Source: Gilliamella intestini (GTDB lineage Bacteria > Pseudomonadota > Gammaproteobacteria > Enterobacterales > Orbaceae). From it: DNA of 32,342 nt. The stretch is from positions 1 through 32,342 of the forward strand of contig NZ_FMBA01000027.1 of NCBI RefSeq assembly GCF_900094935.1, written 5' to 3'. The notes under the pieces were generated by a model, which saw nothing but the letters and a program-made list of their open reading frames with translations, searched no databases and was not told where the DNA came from. The position numbers were made by a program, and so were the translations under genes. Shown here piece by piece: positions 8,743-17,955 of this stretch; within the stretch, counting starts at the first letter, position 1; the number at the start of each line of letters is the position of its first letter.

Positions 8743-9423
8743 ATGAATAAATTACCAAATACGCAATTAACTCAGCAACAGCAAAAAATGGTTTTGAATA
8801 TCCAATCTTTTGTAAAGCAAAAACTTGCCGATGATTTTACAGGCCATGATATGGCGCATATTGAACGAGTGGTGAGATTGGCTGAGCAAATTTTGCAACA
8901 TGAACCCAAAGCTAACTGTTTTATTGTGATTGTAAGTGCTTATTTACATGATATTATTGATGATAAAGTGGTTGATGATGTTAACCAAGCTATGATTGAA
9001 CTACGTCAGTATTTAATATCGCTAGCTTTGACTGATAACGACATTGAGCTGATTTTTGCTATTATCGAAAACATATCATACCGAAAAAATCTTACCAATA
9101 AGAAAACTTTATCGCTTGAAGGCCAAATTGTGCAAGATGCCGACCGTTTAGATGCCTTAGGGGCAATTGGTATTGGGCGAACTTTCTATTATGGTGGAAA
9201 TAAACATAATATAATGCACGATCCATCAATCCCACCAAGAACATCAATGACTGAACAGAGCTATAAACAACCTAATACTGTCATTAATCACTTTTACGAA
9301 AAACTTTTTTTACTTAAAGATATGATAAATACACCGGCGGCTAAAGAAATGGCTGAACAGCGACATCACTTTTTAGTTCAATTTGTTGCCCAGTTTGAAA
9401 ACGAGTGGTTGGGTAAAAGTTGA
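8743..9423 (+). CDS. HD-domain phosphohydrolase, YpgQ/YedJ-like
   Basis: A 226-aa soluble HD-domain protein. Metal ligands are visible in order: His35 in TGHDMAH, His69-Asp70 in YLHDIIDDKVV, and the Asp of IVQDADRLDALGAIGIGRTF (about 129-148). The tail INHFYEKLFLLKDMINT and the DPSIPPRT block resemble Bacillus YpgQ, a Mn-dependent HD enzyme reported to release pyrophosphate from nucleoside triphosphates, more than E. coli YedJ. The physiological substrate is unsettled. I chose ATG at 8743; a TTG five codons upstream (8728) keeps the frame open, but the conserved region does not need it. The gene stands alone, with about 550 bp of noncoding DNA downstream. Confidence 0.8.
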   Translation: MNKLPNTQLTQQQQKMVLNIQSFVKQKLADDFTGHDMAHIERVVRLAEQILQHEPKANCFIVIVSAYLHDIIDDKVVDDVNQAMIELRQYLISLALTDNDIELIFAIIENISYRKNLTNKKTLSLEGQIVQDADRLDALGAIGIGRTFYYGGNKHNIMHDPSIPPRTSMTEQSYKQPNTVINHFYEKLFLLKDMINTPAAKEMAEQRHHFLVQFVAQFENEWLGKS

Positions 9424-9976
9424 CTATTCGCTTTTTATCGTTGAGTTAAGTAAGTAGGCATTAACTAACTTAGAAACTAATTTTAATCAGTCTTTAAATA
9501 GCTATCCCTTTGCACAATTAAAAATGTACTGGCACACCGGCACACTACAGCAGAATTGAAACGTTCCTACTCATTCCATCAAAGGCATAATCAATTTAGC
9601 TTGAACAATAATGTTTAGTTTATGCTGATATCCATTGTGTTTTTAACTTATGAAATAAGCTTTTAGCCACTGAATTTAAAATTGAAACGGTATAGAGTCC
9701 TGAATATTTTTTACAAAACTAGGCAACTAAAATAAAAACAAATAATAAAAGCAAAATAGTGAAACACGCATTACATCTGCTTTAACATCCAAAGATAGGC
9801 TTATATAAAATTCGTGTAATCGGTAAAACGGCTAGAGCTAAAAAGTCATTTTAAAAAAAGAGAGAATTGTTTTAATGTTGGCAGTGATAAAATTTACTCG
9901 ATAATTTTTGAAGATGCTATTATAGTTAGCTCAATAAATCTTATTAAATTGTCTAGTTTTTATTTAAGGGGGTATT
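9424..9976. other. 553-bp intergenic region, no gene recognised
   Basis: I find no open frame of useful length, no RNA gene and no clear terminator after the HD hydrolase. A slightly less AT-rich patch around 9530-9590 could be a decayed coding remnant, but I recognise nothing in it. The last bases hold a strong ribosome binding site, AAGGGGG (9966-9972), for the ACT-domain gene. Confidence 0.5.
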
Positions 9977-10246
9977 ATGAAAACCATTCTAACGGTTATC
10001 GGTAAGGATCAAACCGGCATTATTGCAGGTATTAGCCAGAAATTATATGAATTAGACATTAATATTTTGGATGTGAGCCAAACTATCATGGATGAATATT
10101 TCACAATGATTATGTTACTCGATTTATCCAAAGTTAATATTTCATTTGATGAAGCAAAAACAGCACTTATTCAAACAGGCGATAACCTTAAAGTAAAAGT
10201 GAATCTACAGCGAGAAGAAATTTTTGAAGCCATGCATCGTTTATAA
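9977..10246 (+). CDS. ACT-domain protein, UPF0237 family
   Basis: An 89-aa protein that is almost entirely one ACT domain. It begins KTILTVIGKDQTGIIAGISQ, the GKD/RxGI ligand loop, followed by LYELDINILDVSQTIMDEYFTMIMLLDL. ACT domains bind amino acids or similar small effectors and regulate a partner. Single-domain UPF0237 proteins are widely found next to DUF711/UPF0210 genes, as here (35 bp gap, same strand), so the two probably form an operon and perhaps a complex. A strong AAGGGGG site, 4 bp before the ATG, suggests efficient translation. Related domains occur in the glycine-cleavage regulator GcvR, but nothing here links it to that system. Confidence 0.9.
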   Translation: MKTILTVIGKDQTGIIAGISQKLYELDINILDVSQTIMDEYFTMIMLLDLSKVNISFDEAKTALIQTGDNLKVKVNLQREEIFEAMHRL

Positions 10247-10281
10247 TCTAATTTTTATACTTTTTAATAAGGATAATATGA

Positions 10282-11637
10282 ATGGAAACTAAGCAAATCC
10301 TCGAAACCATTAAAATGATCGAGGAAGAAAAACTCGATATTCGTACAATAACTATGGGTATTTCATTGCTTGATTGCATTGACAGTGATGGAAAAAAAGC
10401 TCGTCAAAAAATTTATAACAAAATTACTCATCTTGCCAAAAACCTTGTTAAAGTTGGTGATGAAATCGCAGCTGAATTTGGCATTCCAATTATTAACAAA
10501 CGTATTTCAGTTACCCCTATTTCGTTAATCGCAGGTGCGAGTGATGACAAAGATTATGTTGAGTTTGCCAAAACACTTGATGACGCGGCCAAAGCGGTTG
10601 GTGTTAACTTTATTGGTGGGTTTTCAGCATTAGTACAAAAGGGTTACCATAAAGGTGATGAGATTTTAATAAAATCAATTCCACAAGCACTTGCACAAAC
10701 AGAACGTGTTTGCTCATCGGTCAATGTTGGTTCTACACAAACTGGGATCAACATGGATGCAGTAAAACAGATGGGAAAAATCATCAAAGAAGCAGCAGAA
10801 TTAACGGCAGATAACAGTAGTATAGCGTGTGCTAAATTAGTGGTATTTGCCAACGCAGTTGAAGATAATCCTTTTATGGCTGGGGCTTTTCATGGAATAG
10901 GCGAAGCCGATTGTGTGATTAATGTCGGCGTAAGCGGTCCTGGCGTTGTTAAACGTGCGCTTGAAAAAGTTAAAGGGGAACCATTTGATGTTGTTGCTGA
11001 AACGATCAAAAAAACAGCGTTTAAAATCACTCGTATGGGACAGTTGGTTGGTAAAGAGGCTTCTGAACGTTTGGGGGTTAAATTTGGTATCGTTGATTTA
11101 TCATTAGCACCAACTCCTGCTATTGGTGATTCGGTTGCTCATATACTCGAAGAAATGGGATTACAAGCCGTTGGCACACATGGCACTACAGCTGCACTAG
11201 CGATGCTCAATGATGCCGTAAAAAAAGGTGGCGTAATGGCCTGCGGTCATGTTGGTGGATTAAGTGGTGCATTTATTCCTGTTTCTGAAGATGCAGGAAT
11301 GATTGATGCAGTAAATAATGGCGCACTTAATCTTGAAAAACTTGAAGCAATGACCTGTGTTTGCTCGGTTGGGCTTGATATGATAGCGATTCCTGGTGAC
11401 ACACCTGCTGAAACTATTTCTGCGATTATCGCTGACGAAGCAGCAATAGGCGTGATTAATCATAAAACAACTGCTGTTCGCATAATTCCTGCTATAGGAT
11501 TAAACGTTGGCGACAATATTGAATTTGGAGGGCTACTTGGTCATGCGCCAGTTATGCCAGTAAATAAATTTAGTTCATGTGATTTTATTAATCGTGGTGG
11601 ACGAATTCCTGCGCCAATTCATTCATTTAAAAATTAA
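10282..11637 (+). CDS. DUF711/UPF0210 'PFL-like' family protein
   Basis: A 451-aa cytoplasmic protein of the conserved UPF0210 family, distantly related in fold to pyruvate formate-lyase but without a recognisable glycyl-radical site. Recognisable blocks are [15 protein letters not shown] near the N-terminus, [40 protein letters not shown], and a C-terminal stretch containing [22 protein letters not shown]. The family has no agreed biochemical role. Its constant partnership with an ACT-domain gene suggests control by an amino acid. AAGGA (10269-10273) precedes the start. A second ATG at 10278 in another frame opens only a four-codon frame (ATG AAT GGA AAC TAA) that overlaps the real start and probably has no meaning. 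Confidence 0.9.
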   Translation: METKQILETIKMIEEEKLDIRTITMGISLLDCIDSDGKKARQKIYNKITHLAKNLVKVGDEIAAEFGIPIINKRISVTPISLIAGASDDKDYVEFAKTLDDAAKAVGVNFIGGFSALVQKGYHKGDEILIKSIPQALAQTERVCSSVNVGSTQTGINMDAVKQMGKIIKEAAELTADNSSIACAKLVVFANAVEDNPFMAGAFHGIGEADCVINVGVSGPGVVKRALEKVKGEPFDVVAETIKKTAFKITRMGQLVGKEASERLGVKFGIVDLSLAPTPAIGDSVAHILEEMGLQAVGTHGTTAALAMLNDAVKKGGVMACGHVGGLSGAFIPVSEDAGMIDAVNNGALNLEKLEAMTCVCSVGLDMIAIPGDTPAETISAIIADEAAIGVINHKTTAVRIIPAIGLNVGDNIEFGGLLGHAPVMPVNKFSSCDFINRGGRIPAPIHSFKN

Positions 11638-11687
11638 TGTATCAGTTTTCAATAAAATAACTATTTTATTTATCACTTTGTTTATCA

Positions 11688-11710
11688 CGCCTACAATAAT
11701 AAAGTAGGCG
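11688..11710 (+). other. Hairpin after the DUF711 gene
   Basis: A perfect 7-bp stem CGCCTAC/GTAGGCG with a 9-nt loop lies 50 bp past the DUF711 stop. There is no T-run on either side, so it is not a standard intrinsic terminator. It may protect the 3' end of the mRNA. Confidence 0.4.
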
Positions 11711-11862
11711 AGATATCCAAAACTAAAATGCTGTATCGAATTTAAACAAATATTTCAAAATACAAAAGATCAAAAGCAAAAATTTAAGATACGAATCAAT
11801 CTTGTTTAAATTAAAAATTTCAGCTATTTTAATCCTAATTATGTCATTATAAGGATATTATT

Positions 11863-12315
11863 ATGTACTGTCCGTTTTGTAATGCAGATGATACAAAGGT
11901 GATCGATTCACGTCTTGTTGGTGAAGGGTATCAAGTTCGTCGTCGTCGCCAATGTGTTGAATGTAATGAAAGATTTACTACATTTGAAGTTGCTGAATTA
12001 ATTATGCCTAATGTCATTAAAAGTAATAAAGTTCGCGAACCATTTAATGAAGATAAATTACGTAATGGTATGAAAAGGGCTCTTGAAAAACGTCCAGTGA
12101 GTTTTGATGCCATTGAAGATGCGATTACACGTATAAAATCTAAACTAAGAGCAACAGGTGAACGTGAAGTCCCAGCAAAATTAATTGGTGACTATGTGAT
12201 TGAAGAACTTAAAAATCTAGATAAAATTGCTTATATTCGTTTTGCTTCGGTTTATTTTAGTTTTGACGATATCGAACAATTTAGTAATGAAATTGCTAAG
12301 TTACAACAAAAATAA
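11863..12315 (+). CDS. nrdR: Transcriptional repressor NrdR
   Basis: NrdR represses ribonucleotide reductase genes and senses ATP/dATP. The 150-aa length is standard. The N-terminal zinc ribbon has Cys3 and Cys6 (MYCPFC) and Cys31 and Cys34 (CVEC), with the DNA-contacting VRRRR stretch just before Cys31. An ATP-cone domain fills about residues 49-139 ([20 protein letters not shown] onward). An AAGGA site precedes the ATG. It is followed after 8 bp by ribD, the same order as in E. coli and many gammaproteobacteria. No ribonucleotide reductase gene lies in the window. Confidence 0.97.
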   Translation: MYCPFCNADDTKVIDSRLVGEGYQVRRRRQCVECNERFTTFEVAELIMPNVIKSNKVREPFNEDKLRNGMKRALEKRPVSFDAIEDAITRIKSKLRATGEREVPAKLIGDYVIEELKNLDKIAYIRFASVYFSFDDIEQFSNEIAKLQQK

Positions 12316-12323
12316 TCAACAAT

Positions 12324-13454
12324 ATGACTGCAATTTGCAATAAAGATCACTTCTATATGCAACAAGCCATTGATTTGGCTAAGCTTGGTCGTTTTACAAC
12401 AACACCAAATCCTAATGTGGGGTGTGTCATTGTTAAAGATGATCAAATAATTGGCAAAGGTTATCACCAAAAAGCTGGTGAGCCTCATGCCGAAGTTCAT
12501 GCACTAAAAATGGCTGGTGATGAAGCAATCGGCGCAACTGCTTATGTAACATTAGAACCATGTAGCCATTTTGGTCGAACCCCACCATGTGCTGATGCGC
12601 TTATTAAAGCTGGCATTATTCGCGTAGTTATTGCGATGCAAGATCCTAATCCTAATGTTGCAGGTAATGGTATTAAACGCTTAAAAGAAGCAGGAATAGA
12701 TGTCACCATTGGCGTTTTAACTGAGCAAGCAGAAGCGATTAATAAAGGCTTTTTAAAACGTATGCGGACGGGTTTGCCATATGTACAACTTAAACTCGCC
12801 GTCTCATTAGATGGTAAAATTGCCATGGCATCAGGTGAAAGCAAATGGATAACATCAAATAAGGCAAGAGAAGATGTTCAACAGTTCCGAGCTCAAGCAA
12901 GCTGTATTTTAAGTACTCGTGCGACTGTGCAAGCTGATAATGCAAGTTTAACAGTTAGATATTATCAGTTACCTGATGAAATAAAAAAAATCTACCTACC
13001 AGAAAAAATCCGGCAACCTATTCGTGTAATTCTTGACAGTCAAGATCAGCTAATAGGTACTGAAAATATTTTTAATCAGCCAGGTGAAACATGGATAGTG
13101 AGAAAAAAAGATAGCCTTATTGCAAAACAAAATACCAAATTAATCATAGAATCATCTAGTTGTAAACAAATAAATTTATCTAAATTGTTTGCATTATTAG
13201 CCGAAAAACAAATAAATTCGGTTTGGGTTGAAGCTGGTGCTCATCTGGCTGGAGCTCTAATAGAACAAGATTTAGTGGATGAATTAATTATTTATTATGC
13301 CCCAAAATTACTTGGTCATAATGCGTTAGATATGTGTATATTGCCAAATCTGCAAAAGCTTTCATTAGCGCCACAATTTGAATTTGAATCGATTGCTATG
13401 GTGGGTGATGATTTGCGAGTTATTTTAAAAAGAAAATCACTTGCCACTTTGTAA
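12324..13454 (+). CDS. ribD: Riboflavin biosynthesis deaminase/reductase RibD
   Basis: RibD carries out two riboflavin steps: deamination of the pyrimidine made from GTP, then NADPH reduction of the ribosyl side chain. At 376 aa it has the usual two-domain length. The N-terminal zinc deaminase has His55 and Glu57 in HAEVHA, and Cys80 and Cys89 in PCSHFGRTPPC. The C-terminal reductase begins near residue 150 with LKLAVSLDGKIAMASGESKWITS and includes VWVEAGAHLAGALI and DELIIYYAPKLLG. It directly follows nrdR. The further genes of the E. coli cluster (ribE, nusB) do not follow; an unrelated orphan gene does. I see no FMN riboswitch upstream. Confidence 0.96.
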   Translation: MTAICNKDHFYMQQAIDLAKLGRFTTTPNPNVGCVIVKDDQIIGKGYHQKAGEPHAEVHALKMAGDEAIGATAYVTLEPCSHFGRTPPCADALIKAGIIRVVIAMQDPNPNVAGNGIKRLKEAGIDVTIGVLTEQAEAINKGFLKRMRTGLPYVQLKLAVSLDGKIAMASGESKWITSNKAREDVQQFRAQASCILSTRATVQADNASLTVRYYQLPDEIKKIYLPEKIRQPIRVILDSQDQLIGTENIFNQPGETWIVRKKDSLIAKQNTKLIIESSSCKQINLSKLFALLAEKQINSVWVEAGAHLAGALIEQDLVDELIIYYAPKLLGHNALDMCILPNLQKLSLAPQFEFESIAMVGDDLRVILKRKSLATL

Positions 13455-13509
13455 AATAACTTTTTTCAGTAACATTCAAAACTAAAAATTTAATAGTAAG
13501 TTAGCCGGT

Positions 13510-13962
13510 ATGTATCAAATAACAAGATTCGCCACACTTGATATCGATCTTTTTTTTAATTTAGATGAGTATCGTATTATCGAAGACTTCGGTTATGCTG
13601 ATATTTCAGGAATAGGAAAAGTCTGTGGTTATCAAATTCTCTTTTTTTATATTTCGGATAATGTTGAGGCATTATCAATTGATGAAGTTATAGACAACAC
13701 TTTCTTATGTGATAAAGCAAATCAAATTTTAGATTTTCTTGGTTTTGACTTTAAAATAGGTAAGCCGTTTGAGTTAACCAATCAGTTTAATCATAATTAT
13801 AGATTTAAAGATCATATCTATGAAGATCACATGCGTTATTATTATGTTTTCGATAACATTTTGATTACTTTAGGTATTAATTTGGAAGGGATTTTGGTTT
13901 CATTTGAAATGGTTAACAATCAATGTATTATCAATAATCGCCTTGAAATTTTTAGATCTTAG
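13510..13962 (+). CDS. Hypothetical protein, 150 aa
   Basis: I do not recognise this protein. It is acidic, rich in aromatic residues, Ile and Asp, has no signal peptide or membrane helix, and ends FEMVNNQCIINNRLEIFRS. Patterns such as DLFFNLDEYRIIEDFGYADI and the alternating hydrophobic strands suggest a small mixed alpha/beta cytoplasmic protein. Size and composition resemble many immunity-type or SMI1-like orphan proteins, but no motif proves that and no toxin gene is adjacent. It starts 55 bp after ribD with only a weak ribosome binding site and may be read from the same transcript. The frame is clean and uses codons like its neighbours, so I take it as real. Confidence 0.6.
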   Translation: MYQITRFATLDIDLFFNLDEYRIIEDFGYADISGIGKVCGYQILFFYISDNVEALSIDEVIDNTFLCDKANQILDFLGFDFKIGKPFELTNQFNHNYRFKDHIYEDHMRYYYVFDNILITLGINLEGILVSFEMVNNQCIINNRLEIFRS

Positions 13963-14033
13963 CATTGTCTTTAAATTTTACTTAAAACATAAAGTCGCTA
14001 GCCACTGTTAGTCACTTTCAAGAGATCGTGTAA

Positions 14034-14069
14034 AATCCCATGAGTATAAATGAGGTTACTCATGGGATT
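14034..14069 (-). terminator. Terminator of the sugar PTS operon (likely bidirectional)
   Basis: A perfect 13-bp stem AATCCCATGAGTA (14034-14046) / TACTCATGGGATT (14057-14069) has a 10-nt loop. On the minus strand it is followed by TTTAC just past the stem and lies 8 bp after the EIIA stop. On the plus strand it is followed by ATTAATA and could also end the ribD-orphan transcript. Confidence 0.75.
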
Positions 14070-14076
14070 ATTAATA

Positions 14077-14514
14077 CTAACTACCTTGAAGAATTGCTAA
14101 TAAATCCCCCGGAGTTTTAACTGCGTGAATTCTTGTTAGTGTATCTTCAGCAATCACTGCTCGGGTTAGTTGACGTAAAATATTTAAATGTTCATTGGCT
14201 TTTGCTGCAATACCAATGACAACATAAGCTATATTATTATCTTCGTCCCAATTAATTCCTTCAGGATAATATATGATTTTAACACCAGTTTGGATAACAC
14301 TATCACGTTTTTCTGTTGTGCCGTGTGGAATGTCGATTCCGTTACCTAAAAAAGTTGAAATTTGTTTATCACGATCAAACATTGCTTGGGTATAGTCGTC
14401 TTTGACTAAATTAGCTTGGATCATCTTTTCTGATACGTCTTTAATTGCTTCTTTTTTAGAATAGGATCCAGTTACGATTGAAATATCATGTACTGTCAAA
14501 TTTAATGTGCTCAT
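14077..14514 (-). CDS. PTS EIIA domain protein, FruB-type, without HPr domain
   Basis: A 145-aa cytoplasmic phosphocarrier that passes phosphate from HPr to the EIIB domain of its partner. The FruB/MtlA-type EIIA signature is clear: TFLGNGIDIPHGTTEKRD with phospho-accepting His64, then YPEGINWDEDNNIAYVVIGIAAKANEHLNILRQLT with the second active-site His. It most resembles the N-terminal part of E. coli FruB, but stops there. The M and FPr (HPr-like) domains of the ~376-aa FruB are absent, so it must depend on a general HPr encoded elsewhere. It is last in the operon, 56 bp after the EIIBC gene. In a tagatose-type system it would correspond to the EIIA component. Confidence 0.9.
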   Translation of the reverse strand: MSTLNLTVHDISIVTGSYSKKEAIKDVSEKMIQANLVKDDYTQAMFDRDKQISTFLGNGIDIPHGTTEKRDSVIQTGVKIIYYPEGINWDEDNNIAYVVIGIAAKANEHLNILRQLTRAVIAEDTLTRIHAVKTPGDLLAILQGS

Positions 14515-14570
14515 TTCTATTCCTTAATAAATTGAATATACCGAAATAAATCGGTATATTTCTTGATTGA

Positions 14571-15986
14571 TTAAATTGATTTTTTGGCAGCTAATTGTCG
14601 ATTTTGATCAATACGTATTAAACCTAATAAAATAGCGCCAACTAATGATCCTATGAAGATACAGCCTACCCATAAAAATGGTTTATTAACCAATGGCAGA
14701 ACTAAAAAACCTCCATGTGGTGCTGGCACTTGAATTTGACATATGAATGTTAACACCGATGCAATTGCAGAAGATAGCATCATAATTGGAATTACTCGCA
14801 AAGGATCCTTAGCCGCAAATGGGATTGCACCTTCTGTAATATGTGTCGAACCTAAAACATAGTTAACAAGTCCAGCAGCACGTTCTTCTTCTGTGAAAGC
14901 TTTGCTGCGGAAAATAGTGGTAGAGAATGCAATAACAAAGGGTGGTACTATACAAGCAGCAGACACACCAGCCATGAAATAGAAATTTCCTTCACCTAAC
15001 AATATAGTGCCAGTAACATACGCTGCTTTATTAACAGGACCACCAAAGTCAAACGAACACATTGCTCCAATAACAATACCGAGTAAAACAGGGTTTGCAG
15101 ATTGTAATGATTCAAGGAAAGATTTCATTCCATTATTAATACTTGCAATTGGACCACCAAGTAAAAACATACCTGCACCGATAACAAATACACCAATTAA
15201 TGGCATAATAAAAATCGATTTAAGTCCTTCAAATGAACGAGGTAATCTGTCTAACATTTTTTTTGTAAAAAACATTAAATAGCCTGCTGCAAAGCCAGCT
15301 ATAATTCCGCCTAAGAATCCTGCACCGGTAATATTGGCAATTAAGCCACCAACAAAACCAGCCACCATGCCAGGTTTTCCGCCTATTGAATAGGCAATAA
15401 ATCCAGTAAAGATTGGTACCATTATGCCAAATGCTTGCCCACCTATTTTCATTAACAATGCAGCAAATTCATTATATTGGTCATTATTAGGGTCGGCTGA
15501 ATAGATTCCCCATAAAAATGATAAAGCAATTAGTACCCCACCAGCGACAACAAATGGTAGCATGTTTGACACACCACTCATTAAGTGTTTATAGATTTGG
15601 CGTCCAATCGATTCTTTTGCTTCTACTTGGTTTGATAAAACCGTATTATTAGTGCTATTTTGTGCGCCTTTACGAAAAGGAACTGTACCTGACATAATTT
15701 TTTCGATTAGTGCTGCAGCCTTATGGATACCGTCTTTAACCGGTACTTCAATCACGGGTAAACCATTAAAGCGATCTGGATTGACATCTTTATCTGCTGC
15801 AATAATAACGCCAATTGCATTGACAATATCAGCATCAGTAATGGCGTTATCAATACCACCAGCACCATTGGTTTCCACTTTTATTTCGATTCCAGCCTTT
15901 TGGGCCGCTGATTTTAAAGCCTCTTCAGCCATATAAGTATGCGCAATACCGGTTGGGCAGCCTGTAACGGCTAATATTTTTTTCAT
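14571..15986 (-). CDS. PTS fructose-type EIIBC (ketohexose permease)
   Basis: A 471-aa membrane protein that imports and phosphorylates a sugar, probably at C1. The N-terminal EIIB domain (about 1-100) contains VTGCPTGIAHTYMAEEAL with phosphorylated Cys10. A linker leads to an EIIC domain with about nine hydrophobic helices and the fructose-family marks FDFGGPVNKAAYVTG and STHITEGAIPFAAKDP. E. coli FruA (563 aa) has an extra B' domain that is missing here. Fructose-type EIIBC proteins also carry tagatose and mannose-like sugars, so the substrate is uncertain. The neighbouring GatY-type aldolase argues for a tagatose-configured sugar. It lies 11 bp after the kinase gene. Confidence 0.93.
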   Translation of the reverse strand: MKKILAVTGCPTGIAHTYMAEEALKSAAQKAGIEIKVETNGAGGIDNAITDADIVNAIGVIIAADKDVNPDRFNGLPVIEVPVKDGIHKAAALIEKIMSGTVPFRKGAQNSTNNTVLSNQVEAKESIGRQIYKHLMSGVSNMLPFVVAGGVLIALSFLWGIYSADPNNDQYNEFAALLMKIGGQAFGIMVPIFTGFIAYSIGGKPGMVAGFVGGLIANITGAGFLGGIIAGFAAGYLMFFTKKMLDRLPRSFEGLKSIFIMPLIGVFVIGAGMFLLGGPIASINNGMKSFLESLQSANPVLLGIVIGAMCSFDFGGPVNKAAYVTGTILLGEGNFYFMAGVSAACIVPPFVIAFSTTIFRSKAFTEEERAAGLVNYVLGSTHITEGAIPFAAKDPLRVIPIMMLSSAIASVLTFICQIQVPAPHGGFLVLPLVNKPFLWVGCIFIGSLVGAILLGLIRIDQNRQLAAKKSI

Positions 15987-15997
15987 AACAATCCCCC

Positions 15998-16921
15998 TTA
16001 CTTGATTTGGGTAACTTCAAGTTGATCCATATAAATATTGATTTTATTTAGTAAACCTAATCCATCTGACTCTGCAACGTTAGCGCCTGTTGCTGAAGCT
16101 TTTTTCATTGCTTTTTCAATATGTTGTTGATCCGGTAGCCATTCACTAACAAAGGCTGCTAGTGATGCATCACCTGCACAAGCGGAGCTAATTAATTTGA
16201 TTTTTACAGAATTACAAAACCAAATATTTGTCCCATTAGAAAAGTAAAGCCCTTTAGCTCCCATGGTTAATAAAATATTTCTCGCTCCTTGTGCATGAAT
16301 ATTTTCTAATGCAGCAATGACTTGTGGTTTTGTTTTCGTTTCAAAGCCAAAAATCTCTTTTACTTCATCATCATTAGGTTTAATTAATAGTGGTTTATAG
16401 GAGAGTAAATCACTTAATTTTGGGTGACTAATATCAAGGATAACTTGAATATTTTTTTTGTTGCATAAATTTAAAATAGCCTCGTAATATTCAGATTCAA
16501 TATTATTTGGCAAGCTACCACTGATGACTAAATAACTATTGTTAACCAGTGATTCAATAATAGTTAGCATTTCTGTTTTTTTATCATTAGGTATAAACGG
16601 ACCTTTGCTGACTAATTTATATTCGTTTTCATTATCACTGATAAAAACATTAATACGCGTGATATCATCAATAAAACAGGGTTTTGTCTTGACCTGTATT
16701 TTCGTTAGTTCATCAATAATATATTTACCAGAAAATCCACCAAAGAATCCTAATGCACAAGTAGGGCTATCAAATTTATGCAATACGATTGAAACATTGA
16801 CTCCTTTGCCATTCGGGCTATATTCAGTATGAGAGGTTCGATTAACTGTATTAGGATTAAGCCCTTGGCAATGAATATTCATATCGATTGCAGTGTTAAG
16901 TGTTAATGTATGGATCATCAT
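15998..16921 (-). CDS. 1-phosphofructokinase/tagatose-phosphate kinase (PfkB family)
   Basis: A PfkB-family kinase of the FruK/LacC branch, about 307 aa, which phosphorylates a ketohexose monophosphate to the 1,6-bisphosphate. Signatures are MIHTLTLNTAIDMNIH at the start, NRTSHTEYSPNGKGVNVSIVL (sugar-binding GKGxNV), LVISGSLP, and the C-terminal catalytic block SACAGDASLAAF, where the usual GAGD reads CAGD; the catalytic Asp is kept. The frame stays open eleven codons further upstream into the aldolase gene (to 16954), but conserved sequence begins at MMIHTL and AGAGG lies 6-10 bases before 16921, so I start there. The ATG at 16918 is equally possible. Next to gatY and a fructose-type PTS, tagatose-1-phosphate kinase is a plausible role. 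Confidence 0.88.
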   Translation of the reverse strand: MMIHTLTLNTAIDMNIHCQGLNPNTVNRTSHTEYSPNGKGVNVSIVLHKFDSPTCALGFFGGFSGKYIIDELTKIQVKTKPCFIDDITRINVFISDNENEYKLVSKGPFIPNDKKTEMLTIIESLVNNSYLVISGSLPNNIESEYYEAILNLCNKKNIQVILDISHPKLSDLLSYKPLLIKPNDDEVKEIFGFETKTKPQVIAALENIHAQGARNILLTMGAKGLYFSNGTNIWFCNSVKIKLISSACAGDASLAAFVSEWLPDQQHIEKAMKKASATGANVAESDGLGLLNKINIYMDQLEVTQIK

Positions 16922-16929
16922 CTTGGCCT

Positions 16930-17808
<879 letters not shown>

Positions 17809-17817
17809 TCACTTTGT

Positions 17818-17845
17818 ATTATGTTAATAACTTTTGTTTTGAAAA
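17818..17845 (-). promoter_or_regulatory. Candidate promoter of the gatY-PTS operon
   Basis: On the minus strand, TTTTCA (-35, 17845-17840) and CATAAT (-10, 17823-17818) are spaced 16 bp apart. The -35 box lies inside operator box 1, so a bound DeoR-type protein would block it. The CRP site would be centred near -93, a position used by CRP at class I promoters. Confidence 0.4.
17831..17845. promoter_or_regulatory. DeoR-type operator box 1
   Basis: CTTTTGTTTTGAAAA, forward orientation. It pairs as an inverted repeat with box 2 (13 of 14 positions) and resembles the CTTTCGTTTTGAAA-like sites of AgaR/GatR/GlpR-type repressors. Confidence 0.6.
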
Positions 17846-17864
17846 TTATTTTCATTAATTATGA

Positions 17865-17878
17865 TTTCAAAACGAAAG
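17865..17878. promoter_or_regulatory. DeoR-type operator box 2
   Basis: TTTCAAAACGAAAG, reverse orientation of the same box. Its centre is about 33 bp from that of box 1, close to three helical turns. Confidence 0.6.
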
Positions 17879-17896
17879 TTGCGCTAGTAATAATCG

Positions 17897-17912
17897 CGTG
17901 AGTTAGATCACA
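17897..17912. promoter_or_regulatory. CRP (cAMP receptor protein) binding site
   Basis: CGTGAGTTAGATCACA carries the core GTGA-N6-TCAC exactly, five of five bases on the right half-site (TCACA) and four of five on the left. It lies between the two operator pairs in the divergent promoter region, where catabolite control of a sugar operon is expected. Confidence 0.7.
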
Positions 17913-17925
17913 AAAATTAACATTA

Positions 17926-17940
17926 CTTTTAAAACGAAAT
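17926..17940. promoter_or_regulatory. DeoR-type operator box 3
   Basis: CTTTTAAAACGAAAT, reverse orientation, matching box 2 in the AAAACGAAA core. Confidence 0.5.
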
Positions 17941-17955
17941 AAAAAAGATTGATAA

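Noticed and set aside
10278-10292. Four-codon upstream frame overlapping the DUF711 start, as a regulatory leader peptide
   Set aside because: Too short and without special codons; a chance result of two nearby ATGs.
12542-12844. 100-codon minus-strand open frame within ribD
   Set aside because: Shadow of the conserved RibD coding frame; its sequence has no family resemblance.
15652-15936. 94-codon plus-strand open frame within the EIIBC gene
   Set aside because: Antisense to the conserved EIIB domain; composition follows the complementary codons of the real gene.
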